From: Prevotella sp. HUN102
Lineage (GTDB): Bacteria; Bacteroidota; Bacteroidia; Bacteroidales; Bacteroidaceae
Length of the DNA stretch: 64,000 bases
Assembly: GCF_000688375.1 (NCBI RefSeq)
Contig: NZ_JIAF01000001.1
Location: forward strand, 248,001-312,000
Direction: 5' to 3'
The notes under the pieces are model-generated. The model did not search any database. It was not told the origin of the DNA and was given only the letters and a program-made list of their open reading frames with translations. The translations under genes and the position numbers were made by a program. This document shows, one piece after another, positions 46,338 through 56,423 of the stretch (positions within the stretch are counted from its first letter, which is position 1; each line of letters starts with the position of its first letter).

Positions 46338-46751
46338 ATGACGAATATAGATAAGATAAGTAGAACATACAATAAGATAAGTTTGTGGGTTGTTTCCGGG
46401 CTTACGCTCGCCGGATTGCTCGTAACACAGGCTTTGATGCGCTCAAACTTCATAATACCATTGGTGGTCAGTGCTGTATTCTATCTTGTCATCAACATAT
46501 TTTACGGCAAGGCTTGGAAAGCTATTGCCAGCAGTTCTCCTAATTCTTTAGGTAAGTTCTATATGGCAGGCTCGATGGCAAAGATGTTCGTAACGCTGAT
46601 GGCTGTGATAATCGGGGCTGTCGCTTGGAGAAATAACAAGGAAATGATTGTGGCATTCGTGTCAGTTTTCGTAACTTTTTATCTCGCGAACCTGATTCTG
46701 GACTCTGTCTACTTCTTTAAAGTTGAAAAAAATAATAAAATAAACAAATAA
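46338..46751 (+). CDS. AtpI-like membrane protein of the ATP synthase operon
   Basis: From the ATG at 46338 the protein is 137 residues (a GTG at 46326 is an alternative). It has four predicted membrane segments (WVVSGLTLAGLLVTQAL, FIIPLVVSAVFYLVINIFYG, AKMFVTLMAVIIGAVAW, IVAFVSVFVTFYLANLIL). Its place between atpC and atpB suggests an AtpI-like role in assembling the c-ring; the sequence itself is only weakly like AtpI. It ends 6 bp before atpB. Confidence 0.8.
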   Translation: MTNIDKISRTYNKISLWVVSGLTLAGLLVTQALMRSNFIIPLVVSAVFYLVINIFYGKAWKAIASSSPNSLGKFYMAGSMAKMFVTLMAVIIGAVAWRNNKEMIVAFVSVFVTFYLANLILDSVYFFKVEKNNKINK

Positions 46752-46757
46752 GAAGAT

Positions 46758-47858
46758 ATGAAATATTGCAAACAACTTCTCTTGTTGATGTTGCTCTTCA
46801 TTGCGCTTGTTCCGGCAATGGGACGAGATATGAATACGAAGGCAAAGGTCGATGTGGAGGAGATATTGTGGGGACATATCAAAGATTCTTATGAATGGCA
46901 TATCACTGACATTGGAGGGCACCCAGTCGTGATTCATTTGCCTATCATTGTGAAGAGTTCTACCGGATGGCATATCTTCAGCAGCAGCGAATTTGCTGAA
47001 GGACACGGCGAAAGCGACCGTCCCGGACCTTACAATCTTCTCATCAAAAATGGTAAGGATAAGAAGAATCCGAACAAGATAGTTGAAAAAATCAATGGAG
47101 AGGAAGTTGCTCCGTTTGATATTTCAATCACGAAGAATGTCTGTACGCTTTTCGTTGATGCCATCGTGTTGCTGCTTGTAATTCTGATTCCGGCAAGATG
47201 GTGCAAGAAACACAAGGCAAACGATCCTGCACCAAGTGGTTTTACGGGATTGATGCATATGTTCATTATGAACGTTCACGATGATGTTATCAAGCCTTGT
47301 ATGGGAGAGGAGGATACACGCAAGTATGGTCCGTGGCTATTGACTTGCTTCTTCTTTATCTTCTTTGCCAACCTGATGGGACTTGTTCCGTTCCCTCCGG
47401 GCGGAGGTAACCTGACAGGAAACATTGCTTGTACCTGTTTCTTCGGCGTTTGCACGTTCCTGATTACCAACTTCACAGGTTCTAAGGAATATTGGAAGGA
47501 AATCTTCTGGCCTGACGTACCTGTTTGGATGAAGTTCCCGGTACCATTGATGCCGTTTATCGAGCTGTTCGGTATATTCACAAAGCCGTTGGCATTGATT
47601 ATCCGTCTTTTTGCCAATATGCTGGCAGGTCACGCTATTGCATTGGCATTTGCAGCGATTATATTCATAATGTTTGGTATCGCAGACAATGCTGTCGTGA
47701 ATTGGTCAGCAGGCTCTGGTATCACAGTCGTAAGCGTGCTTATGAGCGTGTTTATGATGATGTTGGAAGTCCTTGTAAGCTATATTCAGGCTTTGGTATT
47801 TACGATGTTGAGTGCAGTATTCATTGCGCAGGCACACGTAAAGCACCACGAAGCATAA
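46758..47858 (+). CDS. atpB: ATP synthase F0 subunit a
   Basis: The stator channel subunit through which protons pass. At 366 residues it is about 100 longer than the Escherichia coli protein, because of an N-terminal signal-like helix (KQLLLLMLLFIALVPAMG) and a hydrophilic exported segment (about 22-125) before the usual helices. The essential Arg is R283 in ALIIRLFANMLAGH. The long form is normal for Bacteroidota. Confidence 0.95.
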   Translation: MKYCKQLLLLMLLFIALVPAMGRDMNTKAKVDVEEILWGHIKDSYEWHITDIGGHPVVIHLPIIVKSSTGWHIFSSSEFAEGHGESDRPGPYNLLIKNGKDKKNPNKIVEKINGEEVAPFDISITKNVCTLFVDAIVLLLVILIPARWCKKHKANDPAPSGFTGLMHMFIMNVHDDVIKPCMGEEDTRKYGPWLLTCFFFIFFANLMGLVPFPPGGGNLTGNIACTCFFGVCTFLITNFTGSKEYWKEIFWPDVPVWMKFPVPLMPFIELFGIFTKPLALIIRLFANMLAGHAIALAFAAIIFIMFGIADNAVVNWSAGSGITVVSVLMSVFMMMLEVLVSYIQALVFTMLSAVFIAQAHVKHHEA

Positions 47859-47894
47859 AAGAGACTATTTAAAAGTAAAATATTAATAAATTAA

Positions 47895-48149
<255 letters not shown>

Positions 48150-48219
48150 TAATGAGTAAGTGCCGTTAGGTACTGTAAGATATACTCATTAACAAATAAT
48201 GTAAGAACAAAACCAGCGT

Positions 48220-48732
48220 ATGGATTTATTAATTCCCAGTAGTGGACTTCTTTTTTGGATGACTGTTGTCTTCCTTATCGTTGCATTTATTGTGATAAAG
48301 TTCGGTTTTCCGGCAATTATCAATATGGTAAATGAGCGTAAGGAATATATCGACAGTAGTCTCCGCAAGGCTCACGAGGCTAATGAAAGATTGTCCAATA
48401 TTCAGAAAGAAGGTGAATCCGTCATGCAGAAAGCACGTGAGCAGCAGGCTCTTTTGTTAAAAGAAGCGACTGCTACACGTGACTCCATCGTAGAAAAAGC
48501 GCAAGACAAGGCACGTGAAGAAAGTGCCCGTCTCATTTCTGAAGCTAAGACAGAAATTGAAGCAGAAAAGCAGAATGCTTTCCGTGATATCAGAGGTCAG
48601 GTTGCAGAGCTTAGTGTGAAAGTTGCGGAGAAGATTCTTCACGAGCAGCTTTCAAGCGATGAAAAGCAGATGGAATTGATAGGGAAATTGCTGGATAATG
48701 TTTCTTCTACTGGAAGCAATGTAAGTAAATAA
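48220..48732 (+). CDS. atpF: ATP synthase F0 subunit b
   Basis: The 170-residue peripheral stalk subunit: one N-terminal membrane helix (LLFWMTVVFLIVAFIVIKFGFPAI) followed by a long charged coiled coil to the end, which links F0 to delta. Normal length. Confidence 0.95.
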   Translation: MDLLIPSSGLLFWMTVVFLIVAFIVIKFGFPAIINMVNERKEYIDSSLRKAHEANERLSNIQKEGESVMQKAREQQALLLKEATATRDSIVEKAQDKAREESARLISEAKTEIEAEKQNAFRDIRGQVAELSVKVAEKILHEQLSSDEKQMELIGKLLDNVSSTGSNVSK

Positions 48733-48739
48733 TAAGATT

Positions 48740-49276
48740 ATGGATATAGGTGTAATATCTGTTCGCTATGCTCGTGCCTTGCTAAAGGGAGCAACAGAGC
48801 AAAAGCAAGAAGATGAACTCTATAAGGAGATGCAGACTTTGCTTGAGAGTTATTCTCAAGTGGAACAACTGCGTTTTACTATAGACAATCCTATGCTCTC
48901 AAAAAACAAGAAGCAGGAGATTCTCGAGATAGCTTGTGGCAATCAGCCTAGTGAACTCTTGAAATCCTTTCTGGCTTTGGTTTTGAAAGAGGGACGAGAA
49001 GGGATCCTACTCTTTATTGCGAACTCTTACATCACTCTTTATAGAAAGCAGAAGAATATTATTCAAGGAAAGCTGACTACGGCTGTTCCTGTAACGCCAA
49101 GTATTGAGGAGAAGATGAAGGCTTTGGTACACGAGAATGCGCAGGGAACTGTGGAATTCAATACAAAAGTCGATCCTGATATTATTGGTGGATTCATCCT
49201 TGAGTATGATACATATAGAATGGATGCTAGCGTGAAGACAAAGCTCAATGCTGTCCTCACACAGTTAATGAAATAA
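48740..49276 (+). CDS. atpH: ATP synthase F1 subunit delta
   Basis: The 178-residue subunit that ties the b stalk to the top of F1. It starts ISVRYARALLKGA, matching the conserved N-terminal helix, and ends with the family block DPDIIGGFILEYDTYRMDASVKTKLN. Begins 7 bp after atpF. Confidence 0.94.
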   Translation: MDIGVISVRYARALLKGATEQKQEDELYKEMQTLLESYSQVEQLRFTIDNPMLSKNKKQEILEIACGNQPSELLKSFLALVLKEGREGILLFIANSYITLYRKQKNIIQGKLTTAVPVTPSIEEKMKALVHENAQGTVEFNTKVDPDIIGGFILEYDTYRMDASVKTKLNAVLTQLMK

Positions 49277-49288
49277 AGAAAATTACAC

Positions 49289-50872
49289 ATGTCAGATAAA
49301 ATAAAACCAAGTGAGGTGTCTGAAGTTCTTTTGAAGGCACTTCAAGGCATCAATGCGGAGGAGAAGTTTGATGAGGTGGGTACCGTACTGACCATCAGCG
49401 ACGGTGTGGCTCGCATTTACGGACTTCGCAACGCAGAGGCCAACGAACTCCTTGAGTTTGAGAATGGCACGATGGCTATTGTAATGAACCTTGAAGAAGA
49501 CAATGTTGGTTGTATTCTTCTCGGTCCAACTGCTGGCATCAAGGAAGGACAGAGTGTGAAGCGTACACATCGTATTGCTTCTATCCGAGTTAATGACAAT
49601 TTCTTAGGACGAGTTGTCAATCCTCTTGGTGAAGCTATTGATGGTAAGGGCGATATCGACTTGACGGATTCATTTGAAATGCCATTGGACCGCAAGGCAC
49701 CGGGCGTTATCTATCGCCAACCGGTAAAGGAACCACTTCAGACTGGTATCAGAGCGGTAGATTCAATGATTCCAATCGGTCGTGGACAGCGTGAGCTGAT
49801 TATCGGCGACCGTCAGACAGGTAAGACTGCCATTGCAGTGGACACCATCATCAATCAAAAGAGTTTCTACGAGCAGGGAAAACCTGTATATTGTATATAC
49901 GTTGCCATCGGTCAGAAGGCTTCTACCGTTGCCAACCTCGTACAAACATTGAAAGACCACGGTGCTCTCCCATACACAATCATCGTAAGTGCCACGGCAG
50001 CAGACCCTGCCGCTATGCAGTATTATGCTCCTTTTGCAGGTGCGGCCATCGGTGAATATTTCCGTGATCGTGGTTATTCTGCGCTCGTGGTTTACGATGA
50101 TTTGTCAAAGCAGGCCGTTGCTTATCGTGAAGTATCGTTGATTCTTCGTCGTCCTTCAGGCCGTGAGGCATATCCCGGTGATGTATTCTACCTCCACTCA
50201 CGCCTTTTGGAGCGTGCAGCACGTGTGAACGATCAGCAGGAAATTGCAGAGAATATGAACGACCTTCCTGAATGTATGAAGGGACACGTGAAAGGTGGCG
50301 GCTCATTGACGGCTCTTCCAATCATCGAAACACAGGCGGGAGACGTTTCAGCGTATATTCCAACGAACGTGATTTCCATTACTGACGGACAGATATATCT
50401 GGAAAGTGACCTTTTCAATCAAGGTTTCCGTCCAGCTATCAACGTAGGTATCTCCGTTTCTCGTGTAGGAGGTTCTGCACAGGTAAAGAGTATGAAGAAG
50501 GTTGCAGGTACTTTGAAGATTGATATGGCTCAGTATCGTGAGTTGGAAGCCTTCTCCAAGTTCTCTTCAGATATGGATAAGGTTACGGCAATGACATTGG
50601 ATAGAGGTCGTAAGAACAATCAGCTTCTTATTCAGCCACAATATACTCCGATGCCAGTAGGCGAACAGATTGCTATTCTTTACTGTGGTGTACACGGTTT
50701 GATGCACGCTGTACCAGTTGAAAACATCAGAGAATGTCAGGATATGTTCCTTGAAAGCCTGCGTTCAAGCCATCAGGATGTAATTGACAATCTTTCAGCC
50801 GGCAAGTTGTCGGATGAAGATATCAAGGTTATTGAAGAGGTAATGAAAAATATCTCCGGACAATTTAATTAA
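49289..50872 (+). CDS. atpA: ATP synthase F1 subunit alpha
   Basis: The 527-residue non-catalytic nucleotide-binding subunit, with P-loop GDRQTGKT (about 173-180), the arginine-finger region [11 protein letters not shown] and typical N-terminal barrel ([17 protein letters not shown]). Begins 12 bp after atpH. Normal length. Confidence 0.97.
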   Translation: MSDKIKPSEVSEVLLKALQGINAEEKFDEVGTVLTISDGVARIYGLRNAEANELLEFENGTMAIVMNLEEDNVGCILLGPTAGIKEGQSVKRTHRIASIRVNDNFLGRVVNPLGEAIDGKGDIDLTDSFEMPLDRKAPGVIYRQPVKEPLQTGIRAVDSMIPIGRGQRELIIGDRQTGKTAIAVDTIINQKSFYEQGKPVYCIYVAIGQKASTVANLVQTLKDHGALPYTIIVSATAADPAAMQYYAPFAGAAIGEYFRDRGYSALVVYDDLSKQAVAYREVSLILRRPSGREAYPGDVFYLHSRLLERAARVNDQQEIAENMNDLPECMKGHVKGGGSLTALPIIETQAGDVSAYIPTNVISITDGQIYLESDLFNQGFRPAINVGISVSRVGGSAQVKSMKKVAGTLKIDMAQYRELEAFSKFSSDMDKVTAMTLDRGRKNNQLLIQPQYTPMPVGEQIAILYCGVHGLMHAVPVENIRECQDMFLESLRSSHQDVIDNLSAGKLSDEDIKVIEEVMKNISGQFN

Positions 50873-50884
50873 GAGAATTAGTAA

Positions 50885-51859
50885 ATGCCATCTTTAAAGG
50901 AAATTAAAAATCGAATAGCCAGTGTAAATAGCACTCGTAAAATTACGAGTGCTATGAAAATGGTTGCTTCGAGTAAACTGCACCACGCACAGGTTGCCAT
51001 TGAGAATATGCTTCCTTATGAAAGTATGCTTGAGCATATTCTTAAAAGTTTTTTGGTTTCTACTCCTGACACGGATACACCATACGATGTAGAACGCCCA
51101 GTCAGGCGAGTTGCGTTGTTGGTGTTTTCTTCCAACAGTTCGTTGTGTGGAGGATTCAATACCAATGTCGTCAAAATGTTTCAAAGCATTGTAGACGAAT
51201 ATTTGAAGCAAGGTCTGTCCAAGGACGATATCGTAGTATATCCAATTGGCCGAAAGGTAGCTGAGAAGGTAACGAAACTGGGACTTAAAAGTGCAGGAAA
51301 TTTCCAAGAACTTGCTGATAAGCCAAATTCAGAAGAATGCCAACGCATTGCCGTCGAGATAGAGAATCTTTGGATGAATGAGGAAATCGACAGGGTAGAG
51401 ATGATTTATCATCACTTCAAGAGTGCCGGTAGTCAAATTCTAACCAGAAAGACTTATCTCCCAATCGACTTGGAATCAGAATTAAATGCTGATCACGAGC
51501 GCGACTTGACTTCTAATGTTGTAACAAAGAAGACCCAAGAATATCTCAAGAAACACGGCAAGGAAGCTGAGAAAAAGGAAAAGGAAGTAGTTAAGCCTTT
51601 GAATGACGACTTCATAATTGAGCCTGATTTGAAGACGGTTTTAACTTCATTGGTTCCTAAACTTCTGCACTTGATGGTTTATACAGCTCTGTTGGACAGC
51701 AACGCATCGGAACACGCAGCCCGTATGGTTGCAATGCAGACTGCTACGGATAATGCCGATGAATTGTTGAGAGGATTAAAACTCCAGTACAACAAATCAC
51801 GACAGGCCGCCATTACTTCCGAATTGCTCGATATTGTCGGTGGTTCAGTAAACAACTAA
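50885..51859 (+). CDS. atpG: ATP synthase F1 subunit gamma
   Basis: The 324-residue central shaft. The N-terminal helix (LKEIKNRIASVNSTRKITSAMKMVA) and C-terminal helix (LQYNKSRQAAITSELLDIVGG) form the coiled coil. It is about 35 residues longer than the common form, because of a Lys/Glu-rich insert at about residues 205-245. Last gene of the operon, followed by a strong terminator. Confidence 0.96.
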   Translation: MPSLKEIKNRIASVNSTRKITSAMKMVASSKLHHAQVAIENMLPYESMLEHILKSFLVSTPDTDTPYDVERPVRRVALLVFSSNSSLCGGFNTNVVKMFQSIVDEYLKQGLSKDDIVVYPIGRKVAEKVTKLGLKSAGNFQELADKPNSEECQRIAVEIENLWMNEEIDRVEMIYHHFKSAGSQILTRKTYLPIDLESELNADHERDLTSNVVTKKTQEYLKKHGKEAEKKEKEVVKPLNDDFIIEPDLKTVLTSLVPKLLHLMVYTALLDSNASEHAARMVAMQTATDNADELLRGLKLQYNKSRQAAITSELLDIVGGSVNN

Positions 51860-51863
51860 TATA

Positions 51864-51904
51864 AGAAAAAGTCTCTTAACCTTTTGGTTTAAGAGACTTT
51901 TTTA
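51864..51904 (+). terminator. Terminator of the ATP synthase operon
   Basis: AAAAAGTCTCTTAA / TTAAGAGACTTTTT hairpin with a short loop and T-tract, 5 bp after atpG. Confidence 0.9.
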
Positions 51905-52070
51905 TTGAGCAAATACTGCGTGAAATTCTATTGTCAGAGTTTTGGTATTATGTTGAACCTGTCTTTTTCGTTGTAGTCGTTTATAGTTTGGATAAATAAA
52001 CCTTGAATCTGTTCTTGTTTTCCTTAAAACTCTAAGCCACCATCAGGCATAATTTCTTCAGAACAACTTA

Positions 52071-52300
52071 TTGTTTTCTATTTGTATAAAATCTCTCTAA
52101 ATCAAAACCGTGTTTCAAGGCTAATTCATAATAACTTTGATCAGGGGCTTCGCCAATGATTCCATAAACTTCTTTTCTGTACTCAGGATAAAATCTGAAA
52201 TCACGGGGAATAAACTTCCATGAGTCTGGATAATTTGTCCTTTGCATTTCATTCTTTCTGTTTTGCATATAAAGAAGCCTATCTGCAACAGAATATATAT
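52071..52300 (-). pseudogene. C-terminal gene remnant cut off by IS982 copy 2
   Basis: From the IS edge at 52300 the minus strand reads about 75 codons of protein-like sequence (VADRLLYMQNRKNEMQR, then IPRDFRFYPEYRKEVYG, ending ERFYTNRKQ) before a stop at 52070-52068. An ATG inside the IS makes a 106-codon chimaeric frame, but the true N-terminal part is missing: on the far side of the IS the EFR1 gene ends at once. The 5' part was therefore lost or moved. Family not recognised. Another few codons (SEEIMPDGGLEF, 52059-52024) beyond may belong to a second remnant. Confidence 0.6.
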
Positions 52301-53345
52301 ACGCCAGTTCGGGATAATAAATCTTAAAAAAGTTCCAGTTGTCTTTTATCTTCCAAATATACTGACAGCCCATCCGGTTTATTTTCAAAGAAACAATACG
52401 CCGCCAATGCCGAGCATAAGTTTATGATGAAATTATGTATCGACCTGTGTCTTGAATGTACAAGGTTTGCCTTGTTTTTTAATAACTCATTTATACACTC
52501 TATTATATATCTCTTTCGTAGCATGATTTTATCATACACAGGCATAAGTTTGTTTTTCATCTTTGCTTTCAGTCCGTGTACAAGATGTATTCCCTGCTCA
52601 AAGAGTCCCTCAAAGAGTTCCCGCTTGATATATCCCCTGTCTGCGAATACTTTTCCATAGAGCACTTTTGTGAAAACAGACCATACCCTTTGATCTCTGT
52701 CGGCCACGTTGGCAGGTGTAAGACAGAATGTTATGACCTCTCCTGTGTCATTGCAAAGCAGATGCAGTTTGAAGCCATGGCACCATCCCATTGTGCCCTT
52801 TCCGCTCTTGGCAAAGCCCTCAAAAACCCTATTGAAATATCTTCTTACATTATGGCATACAGGTATCATAGTACTATCGACAAAGCTGATTCCCGTGCAT
52901 TTGCCAAAGGCGTAAAGTTTCATAAAAGTAAGCATTGTAAAGAACTCCCGAGGCATAAGTTCCACAAAGCGATTGTAGGATACTGCGGTGGGAAAACATT
53001 GGGCAAGATGAACTTTCACAAAGAACAGATAATAATGTTTGAAGTTTCGGAAAGTCCCAAAATGGCAGCATAGCAAAATGGTCATAATCTCACTTTCACA
53101 CATACGCCCCTTACGGTGTCTGACATGCTTGTAGCCTTCGTCTGTGGGAGCTATTTGAAGGTTTTTATTCAATTCTGCGCCTAAATTCTTGCAAAACTCA
53201 TCAATAACACAGAAAATTTCTATAACTTTGTCTTCGGTAATCATCGCTTATATTGTTTGTAATTAATTGATGTTCAACTGTAAAGTTACAAAAAATAAGC
53301 GAGATTACCAACATTTTCAACAACTTTCTTATCCCGAACTGGCGT
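52301..53345 (-). mobile_element. IS982-family insertion sequence, copy 2 (1045 bp, complete)
   Basis: Same length and same 17-bp terminal repeats as copy 1 (321-1365), in the opposite orientation. Flanks are ATATAT on the left and ATTTAT on the right, not a clean duplication. It sits between the gene remnant and the last codon of the EFR1 gene, whose stop starts only 3 bp outside the element. Confidence 0.94.
52324..53244 (-). CDS. IS982-family transposase, copy 2
   Basis: A 306-residue full-length transposase, 98% identical to copy 1 (five differences). The candidate catalytic residues D123 and D202 are kept, so it should be as active as copy 1. The near identity indicates that the two copies are recent or are being homogenised. 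Confidence 0.93.
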   Translation of the reverse strand: MITEDKVIEIFCVIDEFCKNLGAELNKNLQIAPTDEGYKHVRHRKGRMCESEIMTILLCCHFGTFRNFKHYYLFFVKVHLAQCFPTAVSYNRFVELMPREFFTMLTFMKLYAFGKCTGISFVDSTMIPVCHNVRRYFNRVFEGFAKSGKGTMGWCHGFKLHLLCNDTGEVITFCLTPANVADRDQRVWSVFTKVLYGKVFADRGYIKRELFEGLFEQGIHLVHGLKAKMKNKLMPVYDKIMLRKRYIIECINELLKNKANLVHSRHRSIHNFIINLCSALAAYCFFENKPDGLSVYLEDKRQLELF

Positions 53346-53347
53346 AT

Positions 53348-54193
53348 TTATAGCTTTATTTTCTGTTCATTTTTTCTTCCGAGGAAGTATTGTCCTTTCT
53401 TTCGGGTTCTGTTTCCATATTCAATGGCGTGATGCGGACAGTGATGATAGCACGCAAAACAGGTCAGACACTTGCCATTATGAAGCCATTCGGGTTCCAT
53501 CCCCACTCCACCTCTGATGTCGTTTACCGGGCATACGTTTGCACATATCCCACATTTCACACATCTTTCGCTTTCCACTCTGAAAGGTTTATCGGAAATG
53601 AGCCAATTAGTAAATACTGCACCAACGGGTCCGGAAAAGAAACCGGGAATCGGACCTCGCATAAGTGATTGCCATCCTAATGGTTGTGCGTCGTTGCTTT
53701 TTGCGCGTTCGTTGAGCAGTTTGCAGAAAGCGGCAGTTTCTTCTTCGGTCTTCTTTAGTTTCTTTTTCTCTTTTTCGGCCGTGTCTACATCCATTCCCGG
53801 CAGTCCGACGTAGGATTCCGGCATTATGAGCGAACCTACCAAATGGAGTTCCAACGCTGTTTCAGACTTTATTTCAGCGAATTGCTTTCGGAATCTTTCC
53901 ATTGTCTTGCCGATAGTGTCGCCGGCTGTGAGCAGACAGAAACAGTAATGTGGTTTCCTCGTGTCCGTAACTTCTTCCGTGAAACTCAGTTTCTGCAGAA
54001 ATTCGGTTACAATCTTTGGAACTCTCCATCCGTGAACCGGGAAGATGAAACCGATCATTTCCTCTTCCTTGAGTTGGAAATGACAATTCCCTTTCAATGC
54101 TTCCGGAATGCTAATGAGTTTCTCGCCCGTCTGATTTGCCACCATCCCGGCTACCCACTTGCTGTTTCCGGTTCCTGAAAAATAGAATATCAT
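53348..54193 (-). CDS. EFR1-family flavodoxin/ferredoxin fusion protein
   Basis: A 281-residue cytoplasmic redox protein. The N-terminal flavodoxin-like domain opens with IFYFSGTGNSKWVAG, the FMN phosphate loop; the C-terminal part has two [4Fe-4S] cluster motifs, CVKCGICANVCPVN (about 219-232) and CLTCFACYHHCPHH (about 246-259). EFR1 proteins shuttle electrons but their partners are mostly unknown. The stop codon is 3 bp from IS982 copy 2, though the length is normal. Its promoter sits against the ATG (see the leaderless finding). Confidence 0.92.
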   Translation of the reverse strand: MIFYFSGTGNSKWVAGMVANQTGEKLISIPEALKGNCHFQLKEEEMIGFIFPVHGWRVPKIVTEFLQKLSFTEEVTDTRKPHYCFCLLTAGDTIGKTMERFRKQFAEIKSETALELHLVGSLIMPESYVGLPGMDVDTAEKEKKKLKKTEEETAAFCKLLNERAKSNDAQPLGWQSLMRGPIPGFFSGPVGAVFTNWLISDKPFRVESERCVKCGICANVCPVNDIRGGVGMEPEWLHNGKCLTCFACYHHCPHHAIEYGNRTRKKGQYFLGRKNEQKIKL

Positions 54194-54197
54194 TTTG

Positions 54198-54205
54198 CAA
54201 AGATA
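54198..54205 (-). promoter_or_regulatory. -7 box of the EFR1 gene
   Basis: TATCTTTG on the minus strand ends only 4 bases before the ATG at 54193, so the transcript probably begins at or next to the start codon. Confidence 0.55.
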
Positions 54206-54414
54206 TATATAATTTTCTGATTTCCAATTATATTAATGTATAAATTCTTCGTATTTAGAGTATGGAAACTACATTTGCTGCAACGCATTTTTCCTTCCGA
54301 CAGTAGCTGAACTCGTGTTTATAGGCGACAAACTGTCCAGTCAGAAAGAAGAAATAGAATGAATTTTTACGAGAAAAAAGAAAGAAAAAATACTGACAAA
54401 TTAAGAGAATTTTG

Positions 54415-54422
54415 TAATTTTG
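54415..54422 (+). promoter_or_regulatory. -7 box of the 54465 gene
   Basis: TAATTTTG on the plus strand, 42 bp before the ATG at 54465. This also rules out an upstream TTG start at 54420, which overlaps the box. Confidence 0.5.
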
Positions 54423-54464
54423 CACTCCTTTTTGCCCGATGGGCGCATTAAAAAATTTGATCGA

Positions 54465-55793
54465 ATGTTAGATACAGAGATGGATAGCAACGCAGTTCAG
54501 CCTGTCGCTTGGACAGAAGTTAGTTATAAACCAGAGAATTACAATGCTTTCGTTAAGATGGGCTTGTTCGACAAGACCACCGAGTTTCGTCTTTGTCGAG
54601 AGGGCGAAGAACCTAAAACCGTGCGACAGAGTTTTGTGGTTTTCCGACAAAAGGGTGCTGAAGAATGGGAAGACGATGCGCCCCTTGGACTTATCGAAGC
54701 GATGGTATTGGGCGATGATGATGAGGAAGTGCAACCGGTGGAGATAGTAAATCTTGAAATGCCTGCTGAATCATTCCTTACTATTGTCAGTCAGACGCCT
54801 GAATCCACGACTGTAAAGGCAAACTGGTGGCACGGAGAAGTGTCGATTCCGTTTGCAAAGCGCACAGACGAAGGCTTTATACTGAATAAGGCTGATTTTG
54901 CTGATGGAAAAAAGCTGTTTTGCGAACTTACTCCCGAGAATGATTCTGTGCCTTTCCAACTGGAGATAGAACTTCCTTTCGTTGGTTTCTCGCTCTTCGA
55001 TGCTGAAGGTAATATGGTTGTAGGCAATCTGGAAATCGATGCCGACGACTTGAAACACTACACTTACAAGTTTCTCGGAAACGAATCCGACGACCGTTTT
55101 GCCATCAGTTTCGACGATCTTTCGCTCGCTTATCAGTATGTATGGTACGAAGACGGCACACTTTCCATTCGCAATCAGCGCAGAAAAATGGAGAAAGTGG
55201 GAGAGACAAAGGCTACTGGTTTATTGAAAGATTTGCTCAATGATTCAAGGAACGCTTTAGTAAAGCACAAGGACACTCGATGGCGCATCACGGTTGTTGC
55301 AAAAGAAGCCGTAGCCGACGAGCGCGAGATGGCAACAGACCCTACATTGCTCGCCCGTGAGGTTTTCTCGGCAATCAAGTCGGGTAAAGAGGAGGAAAAA
55401 GCACTGACAAAACGTCTTCTCAAGATGCAAAACGAAGAGCTTTTCCAATGGTTTTGGCTAAAACAGAAAGACTGGAGCCACGAGCATTTGCTCGACCTGT
55501 TGGATATGGCAGATGCAGAATTGGATCAGCAAAAGATGCTGGAGCAGGCACTTCTCTACAATCGTTTCGATGTATTTATGCAGAAGCTCCGCAAAGCCTC
55601 TTTGCAGTTGGAGAGCGAAACTCCCGGTGATGCGTTGCAGGCGCGTAACAATAAGCGCAAGATAGCACGTGTTCAGCATCTGTACGACCGTCATTTCTCT
55701 GGCGAATCTATCCTTTGGAATGGTGATTTGGGCGTGAGAGAGGAGGTGCTGAACATTCATTGGAACTTCAGAACCTATCTTGAAATTGATTAA
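54465..55793 (+). CDS. Conserved hypothetical protein, 442 residues
   Basis: I do not recognise the family. The protein has no signal peptide or membrane helix and is acidic. The first half is beta-rich (SYKPENYNAFVKMGLFDKTTEFRL, WWHGEVSIPFAKR), the second half helical (EEEKALTKRLLKMQNEELFQWFWLKQKDW, LLDLLDMADAELDQQKMLEQALLYNRFDVFMQKLR), ending in a basic helical tail. Codon use matches the neighbours, a promoter precedes it and a strong terminator follows, so it is a real gene. Confidence 0.78.
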   Translation: MLDTEMDSNAVQPVAWTEVSYKPENYNAFVKMGLFDKTTEFRLCREGEEPKTVRQSFVVFRQKGAEEWEDDAPLGLIEAMVLGDDDEEVQPVEIVNLEMPAESFLTIVSQTPESTTVKANWWHGEVSIPFAKRTDEGFILNKADFADGKKLFCELTPENDSVPFQLEIELPFVGFSLFDAEGNMVVGNLEIDADDLKHYTYKFLGNESDDRFAISFDDLSLAYQYVWYEDGTLSIRNQRRKMEKVGETKATGLLKDLLNDSRNALVKHKDTRWRITVVAKEAVADEREMATDPTLLAREVFSAIKSGKEEEKALTKRLLKMQNEELFQWFWLKQKDWSHEHLLDLLDMADAELDQQKMLEQALLYNRFDVFMQKLRKASLQLESETPGDALQARNNKRKIARVQHLYDRHFSGESILWNGDLGVREEVLNIHWNFRTYLEID

Positions 55794-55880
55794 GCAGAGG
55801 ATTGTTTTGTAAGAATAATGTAAAATTATTCTGAAAAAACAGGCATTTTATTTTACCTGAACCAGACGAAACCAACACGA

Positions 55881-55920
55881 AAAACGGTCATTGAATTGCA
55901 AGGATTCAATGACCGTTTTT
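55881..55920 (+). terminator. Terminator of the 54465 gene
   Basis: AAAACGGTCATTGAAT / ATTCAATGACCGTTTT, a perfect 16-bp stem with a 7-base loop and T-tract. Confidence 0.88.
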
Positions 55921-56004
55921 CATTCTTCTCACAAATGGTTTGCTATCTTGCGAAGATTGGTTTGCATTCTTCGTACAAATGGAATACGTTTTTGCGAAGA
56001 ATAC
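55917..56004. repeat. Four-unit 22-bp dyad element, locus E
   Basis: Four 22-bp units with cores TTCTTCTCACAAATG (decayed), CTTGCGAAGATTG, TTCTTCGTACAAATG and TTTTGCGAAGAATA. The first unit begins in the T-tract of the preceding terminator. Confidence 0.75.
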
Positions 56005-56272
56005 AACTGATTTTTCAGCCTTTCAAAGTATAATTTAACCGTGTTTTTACGAAGAACACATCGTCAGAAAAAATCAAAAAGAATTATTGCAGAATTATAA
56101 TCGCTGATAATCAATTGTTTATAAATATGCTAAAATACGCCATAATTTTGGACGAAGGCATCTTTTTTTCAAAATACCCTCATTTTTCGGAGTGTATTGT
56201 AAACATAATTCCTAATGATACGCATTTAAACTATCCCTGTAAGGGCTCGCAAAATTCTTGTTATAAAAATTA

Positions 56273-56336
56273 ATCTGCATTATCTGCGCCATCTGCGAGA
56301 CCATTATCTCTCGCAGATGGCGCAGATTACGCAGAT
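56273..56336. repeat. CGCAGAT-type long dyad, copy 2
   Basis: Arms of 28 bases with only two mismatches (left ATCTGCATTATCTGCGCC..., right ...GGCGCAGATTACGCAGAT) around an 8-base loop, one of the longest stems in the window. Confidence 0.8.
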
Positions 56337-56423
56337 ATTTTTCTTTGCAATTCGATTTTATTCTATTTAAACTTTAGATAAACAATCTATTAATCTCTTT
56401 TAAAGGAATTTATATAAAACGAA

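Noticed and set aside
53346..53400. EFR1 protein truncated by IS982 copy 2
   Set aside because: The stop is only 3 bp from the IS, but both cluster motifs and the usual basic tail are present and the length is normal, so the protein appears complete.
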